Shown: in pieces, positions 42,847 through 52,559 of the stretch
Position numbering within the stretch: position 1 is the first letter of the stretch
How the letters are laid out: each line of letters opens with the position of its first letter
Source of the DNA: Ruegeria sp. Alg231-54
Lineage (GTDB): Bacteria > Pseudomonadota > Alphaproteobacteria > Rhodobacterales > Rhodobacteraceae
Direction: 5' to 3'
DNA: 64,000 bases
Assembly (NCBI RefSeq): GCF_900143525.1
Contig: NZ_FREZ01000008.1
Location: forward strand, 1 to 64,000
Position numbers and translations under genes: made by a program
Notes under the pieces: model-generated
Told to the model about the DNA's origin: nothing
Database searches by the model: none
What the model saw: only the letters and a program-made list of their open reading frames with translations

Positions 42847-43571
42847 TGCGTATTTGGATGACGGGACTAGCGATACTGTTGTTCGTTGGCGGAGCGCTGT
42901 TCTTTGCTCTTGGTCCGCAGCGCACTACGTCGATCACTTTGACCTTTCATGCGAAGATGGGTGATCATCCGTTGGTGTTTGATGAGTTCGTGTACGAAAA
43001 CCCCGGCGGGCGCGGCACGTTCAGGGTTCGTGACTTCCGGCTCTACCTCAGCAACCTGACCCTCTCGCAAGATGGGGCACTGTTTGCTGAGCCTGACAGC
43101 TATCATCTGCTCCGGTTCGACAATCCGGAAACAACCAATTCGATCAGGCTGAACGACATTCCCCTGGGCAGCATTGAAAACGTCCGTTTCATGATCGGCG
43201 TAGACCCAGAAGCCAATGGCTCGATCCAGCCGCGCGGGGATCTTGATCCCAACAGTCAAATGGCATGGAATTGGGAGGTCGGCTATAAATTCGTCGTGAT
43301 GGAAGGAACGCTGCGGATTGGCGAAGAGGTCTCGCCGTTGGTCTATCACGTTGGGTTTTCGGACAACGCGCGCGAGGTCGATATCCAGTTGCCACCGGAT
43401 ATCGCTGTTGAGGGCGATGTGGACCTGCACATGAACGTCGATGTTGCAAAGCTTTTTGACGGGCCCACGCAAGTCGACCTGCGTAAGCTCTCATCAGTCA
43501 AATTCAATCGCGATGACGCCGCCATGCTGGCCGACAATTACGCGGTCATGATCACCCCGTCGTTTAAGTGA
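42846..43571 (+). CDS. MbnP-like copper-associated periplasmic protein
   Basis: This 241-residue protein has an N-terminal hydrophobic anchor or signal (about residues 5-22). It resembles the MbnP family (linked to methanobactin operons), with the segments FRLYLSNLTLSQDG and MAWNWEVGYKFVVMEGT. In characterised MbnP the partner MbnH (a MauG relative) converts a Trp to kynurenine at the copper site. Here a MauG-like gene overlaps its start and a propeller gene precedes it, but no methanobactin genes are nearby. So this is probably a non-methanobactin version of the MbnH/MbnP pair. Confidence 0.65.
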   Translation: MRIWMTGLAILLFVGGALFFALGPQRTTSITLTFHAKMGDHPLVFDEFVYENPGGRGTFRVRDFRLYLSNLTLSQDGALFAEPDSYHLLRFDNPETTNSIRLNDIPLGSIENVRFMIGVDPEANGSIQPRGDLDPNSQMAWNWEVGYKFVVMEGTLRIGEEVSPLVYHVGFSDNAREVDIQLPPDIAVEGDVDLHMNVDVAKLFDGPTQVDLRKLSSVKFNRDDAAMLADNYAVMITPSFK

Positions 43572-43610
43572 CTTTGGATCGGGTAAGGTTTGAAGGGCTA
43601 AAAGAGACCC

Positions 43611-44363
43611 TCAGAACCGATAAGTCGCACCAATCATGGGGCCTGACTGTTCGAACGTGAAATCGTTGCCGTCAATCTCGTGATCGAATGAGATATAGCG
43701 ATAACCGCCGCGGATCACCCACCTGTCGTTGATTTCATAATCCGCAGTCAGCAAGACCTGCCATGTTTCGCTGTCGCTGCTGAAGCCGCCGTAGTCAAAA
43801 AAGCCGGTGCCGGACCACCTGTCGTTGAATGCGACGCGGGCTCGAACGCCGATGACCGGGTCTGTCCAGCTTTCATCGACACTGACGGACCGGCCCGGGG
43901 CTGCTCCGGGAAGGACGGTGAAATCGGTCTGCGTCCGAAACCAGCGGAAACCGCCGACCAGGTCCACGTAGGACGTATCTGTAGTATAAGCCCGGTAACC
44001 TACATAACCGCTGAAAAATTGCGTTGTGAGAGAGGTTTCAAGACCAGAACTTGCCGGACCGGGCGTGTCATTGCTGAAAGAGACGTCTACGTAGTTGTAG
44101 TCGGCCAATAGTGACCAGCGCCCGTTTGATGCACCAAAGACGCCCATGAATGCCAGATCGAGATTTTTTAGCGCGTCAGAGAAACTCAGCGTTCCATCAA
44201 CGGTGCCGCGGGCAGTTTCCTGCGTAACCTCCGTTTCAGGCATGAACAGGTAAATTGTTGCCGCATAGGACCAATCTGATTGCTGCGCCACAGTGGCAGT
44301 TGTCATTGGTATCCATGTCGCGACGGCCCATGCTGCGGTCGTTATTGCCCTCTTAAAGACCAT
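43611..44363 (-). CDS. Outer-membrane beta-barrel protein
   Basis: This protein of about 250 residues has a signal peptide (MVFKRAITTAAWAVATW..., cut near VAQQ) and a barrel made of alternating strands with aromatic girdles, ending in the classical terminal Phe (IGATYRF). It is likely a 10-12-stranded outer-membrane pore or anchor. ATG at 44363 is chosen because it begins the signal peptide; the upstream part of the frame is shadow. It is convergent with the MbnP-like gene and follows the DUF3179 gene on the same strand (48 bp), so it may serve the sulfatase/DUF3179 group. Confidence 0.72.
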   Translation of the reverse strand: MVFKRAITTAAWAVATWIPMTTATVAQQSDWSYAATIYLFMPETEVTQETARGTVDGTLSFSDALKNLDLAFMGVFGASNGRWSLLADYNYVDVSFSNDTPGPASSGLETSLTTQFFSGYVGYRAYTTDTSYVDLVGGFRWFRTQTDFTVLPGAAPGRSVSVDESWTDPVIGVRARVAFNDRWSGTGFFDYGGFSSDSETWQVLLTADYEINDRWVIRGGYRYISFDHEIDGNDFTFEQSGPMIGATYRF

Positions 44364-44411
44364 TTTGATCCTCCGTTTGTTCCAATTTGGCAATCTGATC
44401 TGATTGCTCAT

Positions 44412-45656
44412 TCATTCAGCGGCTTCATCGGACTGTTGAACGCGCGGTCCGACACGATTGATATCGGTTTCCGGAAAGAACTCGGACCAGACATGCCAGA
44501 ATACACCGGCACGCAGGGTCTCGACGCGTTGCAGTTTTCCCTGATCCGACATCCCCCAGAAATCGCAGCGGGTGATGGGCTGGCCTTTGTCATTGTACCA
44601 AACGCCAAGGCTTTCGTACTTTGGGTCCAGACTGACAACCACGTCTCGTCCACCGACATTTGCGTTTACGATCCAGTCATTCTCGACCACGAAATCATCG
44701 GTCCAGCAGGCGGCATCATTGCCGATCGTGATCCCCCAGACATAAGACTTATTCGGAAGCCGGTCGTCCGAACTGTCCATATTGTCCATGACGGGCGCAT
44801 CTTCCTGATGCTGGCGCGCGATCCCCCAGCCAAAGGTTATCTCGGTCACCATGTCCAGCAGCCGCAAGAATGGGTTGGGCGAGGGCGTGTTCAGATACAC
44901 CTCGCCATCGGGAAACGCTTTTTGAAATCCGCGGAACGTCATCCGATACGTGGGCCAGGGCTGCATCTTGGCGTCAGGTCGCACAGGGCAGGCGGGCCCA
45001 TCCGTACCAGAATCACGATCTGCCTCGCGAAACCCATAGATCTGTTGGATGGGTTCCCCGGTTTCGTTGTCCCGCAGGATCAGGTTGTTGCCATGTTGGG
45101 CCAGAACTTCAAGATCCAGCCGGTTGCCTTCGATACGGGGGGCATAGCCTTGCCCAAGGTTGGCCATCGCGCAAAAGGTCATGACGATATCTTCGCCACC
45201 CAACCCGTCGGCGTTGCCGGCCAAATGGGGCCGCATGATTTGCGCATCGGGATGCGCCCGGGCATGGCCGTTGTTTTCAATAACGATGACCGGCGCGGTT
45301 GGACCGATGAATTTTTGCGCCTCGGCAATAGGAAAGAAGGCCGCAGTGTTGAGTTGGTTCCTCAGCCCCAGATGGACCCACACATAGGGAAATCCATACA
45401 GAACAAGAACCAGTAGCGTCACGAATAGCCACAGCCAGAATGGGCCGCCGCCCAGAATGAAATGCGCAAGCGTAGCGACGGCAAATCCGATCAACCCCAC
45501 TGCGATCAGACGGTATTCGTGCCGGATAAACCGGATCATGTTTTTGCGTTTAACCTTAAGCACCATTTGTGAAATGTCGCCAAGATCGCGGAAATAGACG
45601 AACCCGATACCCAGTGAAACGACTAAACCCAGAGCGAAAATGATGTTTCCTGCCAT
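44412..45656 (-). CDS. DUF3179 domain-containing protein with N-terminal membrane helices
   Basis: This 414-residue protein has three to four N-terminal membrane helices (about 2-22, 52-68, 72-96) and a C-terminal DUF3179 region, recognisable from DIVMTFCAMANLGQGYAPRIEGNRLDLEVLAQHGNN-type sequence (residues about 180-215) and CDFWGMSDQGKL. The conserved Cys (FCAMAN) and the Gly-rich loop are present. DUF3179 function is not established; its members are membrane-linked and may have redox or metal roles. It sits between the sulfatase and the barrel on one strand, so these three are likely one transcript. Confidence 0.8.
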   Translation of the reverse strand: MAGNIIFALGLVVSLGIGFVYFRDLGDISQMVLKVKRKNMIRFIRHEYRLIAVGLIGFAVATLAHFILGGGPFWLWLFVTLLVLVLYGFPYVWVHLGLRNQLNTAAFFPIAEAQKFIGPTAPVIVIENNGHARAHPDAQIMRPHLAGNADGLGGEDIVMTFCAMANLGQGYAPRIEGNRLDLEVLAQHGNNLILRDNETGEPIQQIYGFREADRDSGTDGPACPVRPDAKMQPWPTYRMTFRGFQKAFPDGEVYLNTPSPNPFLRLLDMVTEITFGWGIARQHQEDAPVMDNMDSSDDRLPNKSYVWGITIGNDAACWTDDFVVENDWIVNANVGGRDVVVSLDPKYESLGVWYNDKGQPITRCDFWGMSDQGKLQRVETLRAGVFWHVWSEFFPETDINRVGPRVQQSDEAAE

Positions 45657-45718
45657 ATGTTTTTCCTGATTTCGGGTTCCAATAGACCGCCTGGAGGAAA
45701 ACCGCGGGCGGTCAGGAA

Positions 45719-47386
45719 TTATTGCTGCGGTGACGCGCGTTTTATGAGAAACGCGTCGACGGCGAGTTGGGTTTCCGGGCGAATATTCTCGATCCCTTCG
45801 TAAGGTACGCCATAGGCGGGCGCGGTGTCGGGGAATTTCTCTTTGCGGGCCATGTGGCGGCCAAGGATGCGTGCGAATTCCTGCCCGCCCCAGGCACCAA
45901 CCTCTGTCGAGACCGAGTATTCTTCACGCGTGTCCCGGTAGAGATCAAAGAATTTTGCCAGAATAGCGCTTTCCCCCGGCCCCGGCAGTTTCAGCTTTAG
46001 CTGGTCTTTCACGACCGCCTTGGGCTTGTTCACCGAATAGACGATTACGTGATCGCGACGGGCCTTGGATTCGTCGGCAAACAGTAGGGCGGCAGACTGG
46101 TCCACTCCATCAACAAGCCTATCCCGCGGAATGTACTGATCCGCCCCGGCAAAGCGCGACAATGTCGTATAGAGGTCCGAGACATGGATGATGCTGTTGA
46201 GCAAACCGTCCGCCTCAATCATGCCGGGCCAGCGGATGAAAGCATCGACACGGATTCCGCCCTCAGTCGTGTCACCCTTGCCGCCAGCATAGATCAGCGG
46301 GGTGAATCCGGATTGCGGCGCGTATTTGGTGAAATGGCCATTGTCGCCCATGACCACAACCACAGTGTTTTCCGTCAGGCCCAGCTCTTCTAGCCGCGCG
46401 AACAAGTCGCCCAGCCACTGATCGAGCAACTGCATTTTGTCCACATACAGACCGCCGTTCACGCTCTCTGGCCCCGACCGTCCGGCGCGGGTGTTGTCCA
46501 GCGGAATCATCGGCCAGTATTGCAGGAAAAACGGGTCTTCACCGCCTGCAAGACGGTCCAGTTCTTCCAGTGTCTTGTCCTGAAACGCCTGGTTCATCTC
46601 GTCGTATTTCGCTGCGTTCCAGCGCTCACCGGTTTCCATGCGGATTTCGCGGATCGGACCGCCGGTTTCCCCCTCGATAACTGTCATCATCGCGGCAGAG
46701 TCCGGTCTGAACCAACCGTCCAGCGTGTATTTGTCGTCATAGTCCTTGATCGCGACCGAGACCTGCTCCTTGATCGCGTCGTCGTTGAATATAGTCAACT
46801 GACCCTGCTGATGGATGGCGTGCTGGGCATAATCAAAACCCTGATTCATCGCCCAGCTTTCAGCGATATCGCCCATGTGCCATTTGCCAACATGACTGGT
46901 AGCATAACCCGCCTGTTTCAATACCTCAGCCAGCGTCACCTCATCGCCGGGCAAACCAAAACCAGCGATGTCCACGGTCGTATCGCCCATGCCCATTCGC
47001 ACAGGCAATCGCCCGGTCATTTGCGCCACGCGGGTCGGCGTACACGAAGGCTCGGTGTACATCCGCACCATCCGCAGTGCCTGATCTGAGAAATCGTTGA
47101 TGTTCGGAGTCTCATATCCCCGAACGGCGTTAAGCTCGGGGATTCCCATGTCGCCAAAGCCCATATCATCGATCAAGACACTGATGATGTTTGGGGGCGT
47201 TCCTCCATTGCTTTCTCGAAACGCAGCCAGTGCTTCGTCAACGGCCGCGTCATCCTGGGCCCATTGCGATCCACGCTGTGCTTGAAGGATATAGAATTCC
47301 GCATCGTGTTGAATTGGGTTTTCCTGCGCTTCAGCTGATAAGGCGGCAAAGCCCAACGACAACACAAAAACACACTGCAATTTCAT
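45719..47386 (-). CDS. Secreted sulfatase (formylglycine-dependent arylsulfatase family)
   Basis: This 555-residue protein has a signal peptide (MKLQCVFVLSLGFAALSAEA, cut after about residue 20) and the sulfatase fold. The metal-binding start is VLIDDMGFGD, and the CxPxR signature that is turned into formylglycine is SCTPTR (Cys115). The basic helix region has GKWHMG, and the second metal site VMGDNGHF. It hydrolyses a sulfate ester in the periplasm. ATG at 47386 is preferred over upstream starts because it opens the signal peptide. The linked genes encode DUF3179 and a barrel protein. Its substrate is unknown, but inorganic sulfate release beside sulfonate operons is notable. Confidence 0.88.
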   Translation of the reverse strand: MKLQCVFVLSLGFAALSAEAQENPIQHDAEFYILQAQRGSQWAQDDAAVDEALAAFRESNGGTPPNIISVLIDDMGFGDMGIPELNAVRGYETPNINDFSDQALRMVRMYTEPSCTPTRVAQMTGRLPVRMGMGDTTVDIAGFGLPGDEVTLAEVLKQAGYATSHVGKWHMGDIAESWAMNQGFDYAQHAIHQQGQLTIFNDDAIKEQVSVAIKDYDDKYTLDGWFRPDSAAMMTVIEGETGGPIREIRMETGERWNAAKYDEMNQAFQDKTLEELDRLAGGEDPFFLQYWPMIPLDNTRAGRSGPESVNGGLYVDKMQLLDQWLGDLFARLEELGLTENTVVVVMGDNGHFTKYAPQSGFTPLIYAGGKGDTTEGGIRVDAFIRWPGMIEADGLLNSIIHVSDLYTTLSRFAGADQYIPRDRLVDGVDQSAALLFADESKARRDHVIVYSVNKPKAVVKDQLKLKLPGPGESAILAKFFDLYRDTREEYSVSTEVGAWGGQEFARILGRHMARKEKFPDTAPAYGVPYEGIENIRPETQLAVDAFLIKRASPQQ

Positions 47387-47640
47387 TCCAATCTCCCCTT
47401 CAGAATGCCGACTACACAGCGCAGGCTGTTTGTCATATTGAAACATTATTATATTTGCTGTTGAAACGCTACGCTGCAAATGCCGGTTGGAGGTAACCTC
47501 TCGATTTCTTGGGAAAGTCCGTCACACGTCGGCCGTATGCCACGTGTCTTAGCGGCTGACAGGAGGAACCCCGGAAGGTTGCGCAAAACCACGCGAAATA
47601 TACGAGAGAAGCGGCGTGAGTGAACTGTGTGTTTCGGCAG

Positions 47641-48624
47641 TCAAACACTTGGCCCGAACACTGACCATCTGGTCGCGCGGACCAGTTCCTGAAATGCAAT
47701 GCTAGCCAAATGAGAGTTGCCTTTTGCGTCCAGTCCCGGGCTCCATGCTGTGACCGCTGCGATGCCTGGTACGATACACAGGATGCCACCGCCGACACCG
47801 CTTTTGGCAGGAAGTCCGACGCGGAATGCAAACTCGCCCGAGGCGTCATAAGATCCACACATCATCATCAGCGCAGTCACTCTGCGGGCGCGCTGCGCGG
47901 ACAGAACGGTTGAACCGTCTGCAGGGTTTTGGCCTGCGGCGGCCAAATAGCGGCCCGCAACTGCCAACTGACGACACGACATGGCGATGCTGCATTGGCG
48001 GAAATACAGCGACAGAACATCTTCGACCGGCGCTTTTAGGTTTCCCTCGGCTTTCATGAAATGCGCAAGCGCCCTGTTTCTGGACCCTGTCCGCATCTCG
48101 GAGTCTGCAACGGCTTTGTCCACTTGCATGGACGCATCCTCTGCGAGCGTCCGGCAAAGGTTCAGTACATCGTTGACCGCCTCATCAGAGCTTCGGTCTT
48201 CTAGCAGAACGTCGGCCACTACGATGGCGCCGGGGTTAATAAACGGGTTTCTGGGAATTCCACGTTCATGTTCGAGTTGGACGATTGAATTAAACGGATC
48301 GCCCGAAGGTTCGCGCCCCACACGTTGCCAAAGGGTCGCGCCCACACGTTGCCAAAGGGTCGCGCCCACATGTTGCAGGGCTTCAGTCAACGAAAAAACC
48401 TTGGAAATGCTTTGAATGGAAAACAGCGTGTCCGCATTTCCGGCCGATACAGGCGCGCCGTCAATGGGCGCGACAGCGATGCCGAACTGGTTCAGGTCAA
48501 CCCCGGCAAGCTCGGGAATATATTGGGCGACCTTTCCGCGGTCGGACATGCCGGCAACGCGATCGGCGATGTCATCCAGAATGACCTGCAACTCGCCGGT
48601 TTCAATCAAGCTGGGGCTCGGCAT
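47641..48624 (-). CDS. glsA: Glutaminase with internal in-frame duplication
   Basis: This 327-residue serine-dependent glutaminase hydrolyses glutamine to glutamate and ammonia. It has the catalytic Ser-x-x-Lys pair in [11 protein letters not shown] and the [12 protein letters not shown] segment. ATG at 48624 ([13 protein letters not shown]) is chosen as the usual family start; it overlaps the AGCS symporter gene by 23 bases, implying coupled expression of uptake and deamidation. Between the catalytic Ser and the REPSG segment, an eight-residue unit (ATLWQRVG) is repeated, caused by a 24-bp tandem duplication (48319-48366). The frame stays open, so the enzyme may still fold. Confidence 0.88.
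   Translation of the reverse strand: MPSPSLIETGELQVILDDIADRVAGMSDRGKVAQYIPELAGVDLNQFGIAVAPIDGAPVSAGNADTLFSIQSISKVFSLTEALQHVGATLWQRVGATLWQRVGREPSGDPFNSIVQLEHERGIPRNPFINPGAIVVADVLLEDRSSDEAVNDVLNLCRTLAEDASMQVDKAVADSEMRTGSRNRALAHFMKAEGNLKAPVEDVLSLYFRQCSIAMSCRQLAVAGRYLAAAGQNPADGSTVLSAQRARRVTALMMMCGSYDASGEFAFRVGLPAKSGVGGGILCIVPGIAAVTAWSPGLDAKGNSHLASIAFQELVRATRWSVFGPSV
48319..48376. repeat. 24-bp tandem duplication inside glsA
   Basis: Two identical 24-bp copies (48319-48342 and 48343-48366) are followed by a partial third (from 48367, CACATGTTG). It adds eight residues to the protein without changing frame. Related glutaminases have one unit. Confidence 0.85.
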
Positions 48625-50041
48625 ATGCCTCCTCCGTCCAGACGGAGTGGTCCACGCCTTTGTCAAATTCAGGGAATTTGCTTGCCACAAAACGGGGTTC
48701 AAGATTTTGTCTTCGCTGCGTGAAATAGTCCACGGTCAGTTTGTATACCGTGCCTGATAGCAGCACGATGGCGACCAGGTTGATGGTTGCCATTACGCCC
48801 ATGGCTGCGTCTGCAAAATTGAACACTGTGCTGACCGCTTGCACCGCGCCCCAGACGACCATGGCAAGACAGCCCAGGCGCAAGATGTAGATAGGCACAT
48901 TGCCTTCCAGCTTCAGAAACGTCATGGCGTTTTCTGCGTATGAGTAATTGCCCAATATCGACGTAAAGCCAAAAAACACGATTGCGATTGCGATAAAATG
49001 GCGGCCGATCTCACCTAGGTGGACCGCTGCCGCATCCTGGGTTAGACGCATTCCGGTGGCCCCGTCCGGTTCGATGGCGCTAGACAGCAGGATCAGCAAT
49101 GCGGTCGCGGTGGCGACCAGTATCGTATCCACGAAACATCCAAACGCCTGAACCAAACCCTGGCTCGAAGGATGATGCGGAGCCGGCGTGGCGACGGCTG
49201 CGATATTGGGGGCCGAACCCATGCCAGCTTCGTTTGAAAACAACCCGCGCTTGATACCATTGAGCGCTGCTGCCATCACGCCACCTGTGACGCCGCCTGC
49301 GGCTTCCTGAAGGCCAAAGGCTCCTGCAACGATAGACCACAGCATTGCAGGCACCTGTGGCAGGTTCAGGACAACGACGACGCAGGCCAGCAACAGGTAA
49401 AGCCCGGCCATGAGCGGCACGACGATTTCGGCAAACCGCGCAATGGTTCGGATGCCGCCAAAAATGACCACAGCAGCGGCAGCCGCCAGCGCCAGACCAG
49501 CAATCAATTTGTTCAACCCGAACGCGCCTTCGAACGCCTCGGCGATTGAGTTGGATTGGACGGCGACAAAAACCAGACCGAAACTGACGATCAGGCAGAT
49601 CGAAAAGATCACACCGGCCCAGGGCGCGTTCAGCGCATTGGCCATGTAGAAAGCAGGACCGCCGCGGTATCGCCCGTTTGAAGACGTGACCTTGTAAAGC
49701 TGCGCAAGAGTGCTTTCGGAATAGGCTGTGGCCATCCCCACCAGGGCCACGATCCACATCCAGAAAATTGCGCCGGGGCCACCCAGGGTCAAAGCCACAG
49801 CGACACCGGCCAGGTTCCCGGTGCCAACGCGTGACGCCAGACTAACGGTCAGTGCCTGAAACGGCGTAATTCCGCGTTTGTCAGTGGATTTGGACGAGGT
49901 CAGAACTCGGATCATCTCGCCGAAATGTAGAAACTGCAGCGCGCCCAGACGAATGGTGAAAAATACGCCGACGCCGAGCAACCCGTAGATCAGGACGTAG
50001 TTCCAAAGAATAGAGTTAATGCCGTTAACAATAGCTTCCAT
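48602..50041 (-). CDS. alsT: Sodium:alanine/glycine/glutamine symporter (AGCS family)
   Basis: This 479-residue protein with about 11 membrane helices has AGCS features: [29 protein letters not shown] (about 65-95, part of the sodium and substrate site), [19 protein letters not shown], and [15 protein letters not shown]. It imports a small neutral amino acid with sodium. Because it overlaps the glutaminase gene, glutamine is the most likely cargo here, as known for AlsT-type paralogues. A transcript from its promoter would read symporter then glutaminase. Confidence 0.88.
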   Translation of the reverse strand: MEAIVNGINSILWNYVLIYGLLGVGVFFTIRLGALQFLHFGEMIRVLTSSKSTDKRGITPFQALTVSLASRVGTGNLAGVAVALTLGGPGAIFWMWIVALVGMATAYSESTLAQLYKVTSSNGRYRGGPAFYMANALNAPWAGVIFSICLIVSFGLVFVAVQSNSIAEAFEGAFGLNKLIAGLALAAAAAVVIFGGIRTIARFAEIVVPLMAGLYLLLACVVVVLNLPQVPAMLWSIVAGAFGLQEAAGGVTGGVMAAALNGIKRGLFSNEAGMGSAPNIAAVATPAPHHPSSQGLVQAFGCFVDTILVATATALLILLSSAIEPDGATGMRLTQDAAAVHLGEIGRHFIAIAIVFFGFTSILGNYSYAENAMTFLKLEGNVPIYILRLGCLAMVVWGAVQAVSTVFNFADAAMGVMATINLVAIVLLSGTVYKLTVDYFTQRRQNLEPRFVASKFPEFDKGVDHSVWTEEAYAEPQLD

Positions 50042-50346
50042 CGTCCGCCTCCTGAGAATTCAGACCGTTCGAAAAGCAGCTAAAATACGATGCTTATTCT
50101 TCCATCATGCACGAAGGGAGGGTCGCCGAGTCAAGCTTCAAACCCGAAGATCGGCGAAACGCCCGGGCATATACAATTGATTTAGCGATAAGAATTCATT
50201 CGGGTGACGACGTCTTGCGCGAATTCGACTACAGACTGACCTGCGTGTTCCGAAGGTTGTGAGCGCGCTTGGAAAAAAGGGCATTCGGGGCGCAGGCCAT
50301 CCCGAATGCCATTGTCTTAACATCGTCCAGTTGAAGTGTGCTTTGC
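50042..50346. other. Intergenic gap between alsT and cysK
   Basis: This 305-bp region shows no supported gene. It contains the cysK terminator (50271-50310) on the cysK side and presumably the alsT promoter on the other. No operator was identified. Confidence 0.5.
50271..50310 (-). terminator. Rho-independent terminator of cysK
   Basis: On the minus strand a 10-bp stem GGCATTCGGG / CCCGAATGCC (50310-50301 and 50289-50280) with an 11-base loop is followed by T residues (plus-strand A run at 50273-50278). It lies 37 bp after the cysK stop. Confidence 0.8.
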
Positions 50347-51423
50347 CTATTCGGCGGCCATCTGTGCCGAAGGTGTCGACATCGAAATCATGCGCTCGTC
50401 TTCGGTCATGTCTTCTTCGATCCCGTCGAAAAGTGGTGTGGAGAGATAGCGCTCGCCCGTGTCTGGCAACATCACCAACAAAACGGAACCCTGTGGCGCT
50501 TGCTCGGCCACTTTCATAGCAACAGCAAGCGTCGAGCCACCAGATATTCCCGTGAAAATCCCTTCTTCCGACGCCAGCCGCCTGGACCATTCAATCCCCT
50601 CGGCACCAGGGACAGGGATCAATTCATCATAGTAATCCTTGTCGATCGCCTCTTGCAGAACCCATGGGATAAAGTCTGGGGTCCAGCCCTGAATGGGGTG
50701 AGGTTCAAAATTCGGATGGCTTTCCGTGGGTTGGTGACCCTCGTTGCGGGTGTTTGTATAACCCGATGACACAATCGCCGCGTTGGCGGGTTCTGTCAGG
50801 ATGATTTTCGTGCCGGGGCGCTCTGCACGAAGAACGCGTGCGACACCGGAAACGGTCCCGCCGGTGCCATAGCCGGTGACCCAATAGTCCAGTCGCTCAC
50901 CTTCGAAATCTGCCATGATTTCTCGGGCAGTGGTGTTCTCGTGAATATCGGCATTTGCCGACGTCTCGAACTGGCTGGCCAGAAACCATCCATTCTGTTC
51001 GGCTAGTTCCTTGGCTTTGACATACATGCCAAAGCCCTTTTGCGCGCGCGGCGTCAGCACGACCTTTGCCCCCAGAAAGCGCATCAGCTTACGACGCTCG
51101 ACCGAAAAGCTGTCGGCCATGGTCAACACCAGTGGATACCCTTTGGCAGCACACACCATCGCAAGGCCGATCCCGGTGTTGCCGGATGTGGCCTCGACAA
51201 CAGTTTGTCCAGGTTTCAGCCGCCCGTCACGTTCCGCCGCCTCGATAATGTTCAGCGCCAATCGATCCTTGACCGAAGCTGCAGGATTGAAAGCCTCGAA
51301 TTTCACATAGACCGTCACATGCGACGGCGCGATCTTGTTGATCCGAATGCAGGGCGTGTCACCTACGGTGTCGAGAACACTGTCATAAAGCCGTTTGCGT
51401 CCCTCAGTCTGCCGAATTCCCAT
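50347..51423 (-). CDS. cysK: Cysteine synthase (O-acetylserine sulfhydrylase, PLP fold type II)
   Basis: This 358-residue PLP enzyme has the Schiff-base Lys at about 52 in AASVKDRLAL, the substrate loop TSGNTGIGLA, the phosphate-binding GTGGTVSG and the family GISGGSTLA motif. It makes cysteine from O-acetylserine and sulfide. It is longer than minimal CysK because of an insert (NTRNEGHQPTESHPN) common in the alphaproteobacterial form. It is preceded by the GST-like gene on the same strand and followed by a clear terminator. Its presence in a sulfonate region may be coincidental. Confidence 0.9.
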   Translation of the reverse strand: MGIRQTEGRKRLYDSVLDTVGDTPCIRINKIAPSHVTVYVKFEAFNPAASVKDRLALNIIEAAERDGRLKPGQTVVEATSGNTGIGLAMVCAAKGYPLVLTMADSFSVERRKLMRFLGAKVVLTPRAQKGFGMYVKAKELAEQNGWFLASQFETSANADIHENTTAREIMADFEGERLDYWVTGYGTGGTVSGVARVLRAERPGTKIILTEPANAAIVSSGYTNTRNEGHQPTESHPNFEPHPIQGWTPDFIPWVLQEAIDKDYYDELIPVPGAEGIEWSRRLASEEGIFTGISGGSTLAVAMKVAEQAPQGSVLLVMLPDTGERYLSTPLFDGIEEDMTEDERMISMSTPSAQMAAE

Positions 51424-51489
51424 GGCAATATCCCTCTCTTGGTTGGAAAAATTCGTGCCAGTTTATACCAAGTTCGCTGCTTCGGCGCT

Positions 51490-52551
51490 TTAAACATTTG
51501 TCTTGGGAATGACCGACGAAGTCCCGTGCTGAACCGCCAGTTCAGGATGCCCATAAGCTTTTGGGTACGTCATCGGCACGAATGGGCCTGCGGGAATGAC
51601 ACCGTTCCAGCTTCGGCCGAAATACCCTTGCCGACAGTGATCCAATGAACTGCTTTTCGCCACCCCGGGCAGGTCATGGATGCGACAAAGCCAGCGCCAG
51701 AGGTGCGGGTAGTCAAGGATCTTGGCGCCATTTAGCTTCATGCGCAGGTAGTAAACCGGGTCGTGGCGGTAGAGCGTCGGGAAAAGGCGCAGATCGGCTT
51801 CTGTAAATCGGTCCCCGGTCAGAAAAGGTCTGCCATCGCTGGCCAAGCGGTCTTCCAACTGCGCCAATGTTTTGAAGTAAGTCCCGAAACTGGCGGCATA
51901 GACGTTTTGATCAGACGAGAACCCGGCCTTGTATGCCCCGTTGTTGATGGCGACGTAGATTTGCACGTTCAGTTCGTCAATTTCAGCTCGGATCGCAGGA
52001 TCATCCGGGTATAGGTTGGGCCGGTTGGCTTCATTGCAGGAGCGGCCCAGCAGCGCCGCATTGCCATTCAGCATTCGAATGATCTCGGCGCTTTCATTGT
52101 TGACGATACGGCCGGCTATTTTGTCATACAGGATCGGAACTGAACGTTCTTCTGAGCCTTCAGCCCGGTAGATTTCGCGAACCAACCTGAAACCTTGTCC
52201 CGTTGCGGTTTCCAAGGTGCATTCAGGCAACGTCGCTCCAGTTGCCGAAGCAACAAGCTCGGGGGCGAACTGCCAGTTGTTCGGACCCTCTGGGTCGTCT
52301 TCTGTGGTGCGATTGGGAAACGCCACATCCATCGAAATGCTATCCCGCAGTCCCAATATGTTGCGGGCAAGCGTCACCCGATGGCACCACGGGCAATTGA
52401 GGGCGACAAACAGGTGATAGCGCCCCGGTTCAGCCGGGAACTCTGGATCGCCGATAGCATGTCGGAATCCACTGACGCCGCGCACGAACTCCCCTCGTGC
52501 GCGGCGTTCTGAGGCATGGGCCTGATCTTCCTGTTTGGAATGGTCGGTCAT
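51490..52551 (-). CDS. Glutathionyl-hydroquinone reductase (GST Xi/omega-like, YqjG/ECM4 family)
   Basis: This 353-residue protein has the CPWCHR motif (catalytic Cys about residue 54) that marks glutathionyl-hydroquinone reductases, and RVVNN-like and helical GST segments later (ADLRLFPTLYRHD). These enzymes remove glutathione from glutathionyl-hydroquinones using glutathione, forming a mixed disulfide at the Cys. The long C-terminus fits this class. It lies 66 bp from cysK on the same strand, and the stop of a hemerythrin remnant is only 8 bp upstream. Confidence 0.85.
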   Translation of the reverse strand: MTDHSKQEDQAHASERRARGEFVRGVSGFRHAIGDPEFPAEPGRYHLFVALNCPWCHRVTLARNILGLRDSISMDVAFPNRTTEDDPEGPNNWQFAPELVASATGATLPECTLETATGQGFRLVREIYRAEGSEERSVPILYDKIAGRIVNNESAEIIRMLNGNAALLGRSCNEANRPNLYPDDPAIRAEIDELNVQIYVAINNGAYKAGFSSDQNVYAASFGTYFKTLAQLEDRLASDGRPFLTGDRFTEADLRLFPTLYRHDPVYYLRMKLNGAKILDYPHLWRWLCRIHDLPGVAKSSSLDHCRQGYFGRSWNGVIPAGPFVPMTYPKAYGHPELAVQHGTSSVIPKTNV

Positions 52552-52559
52552 GCGTGGCC

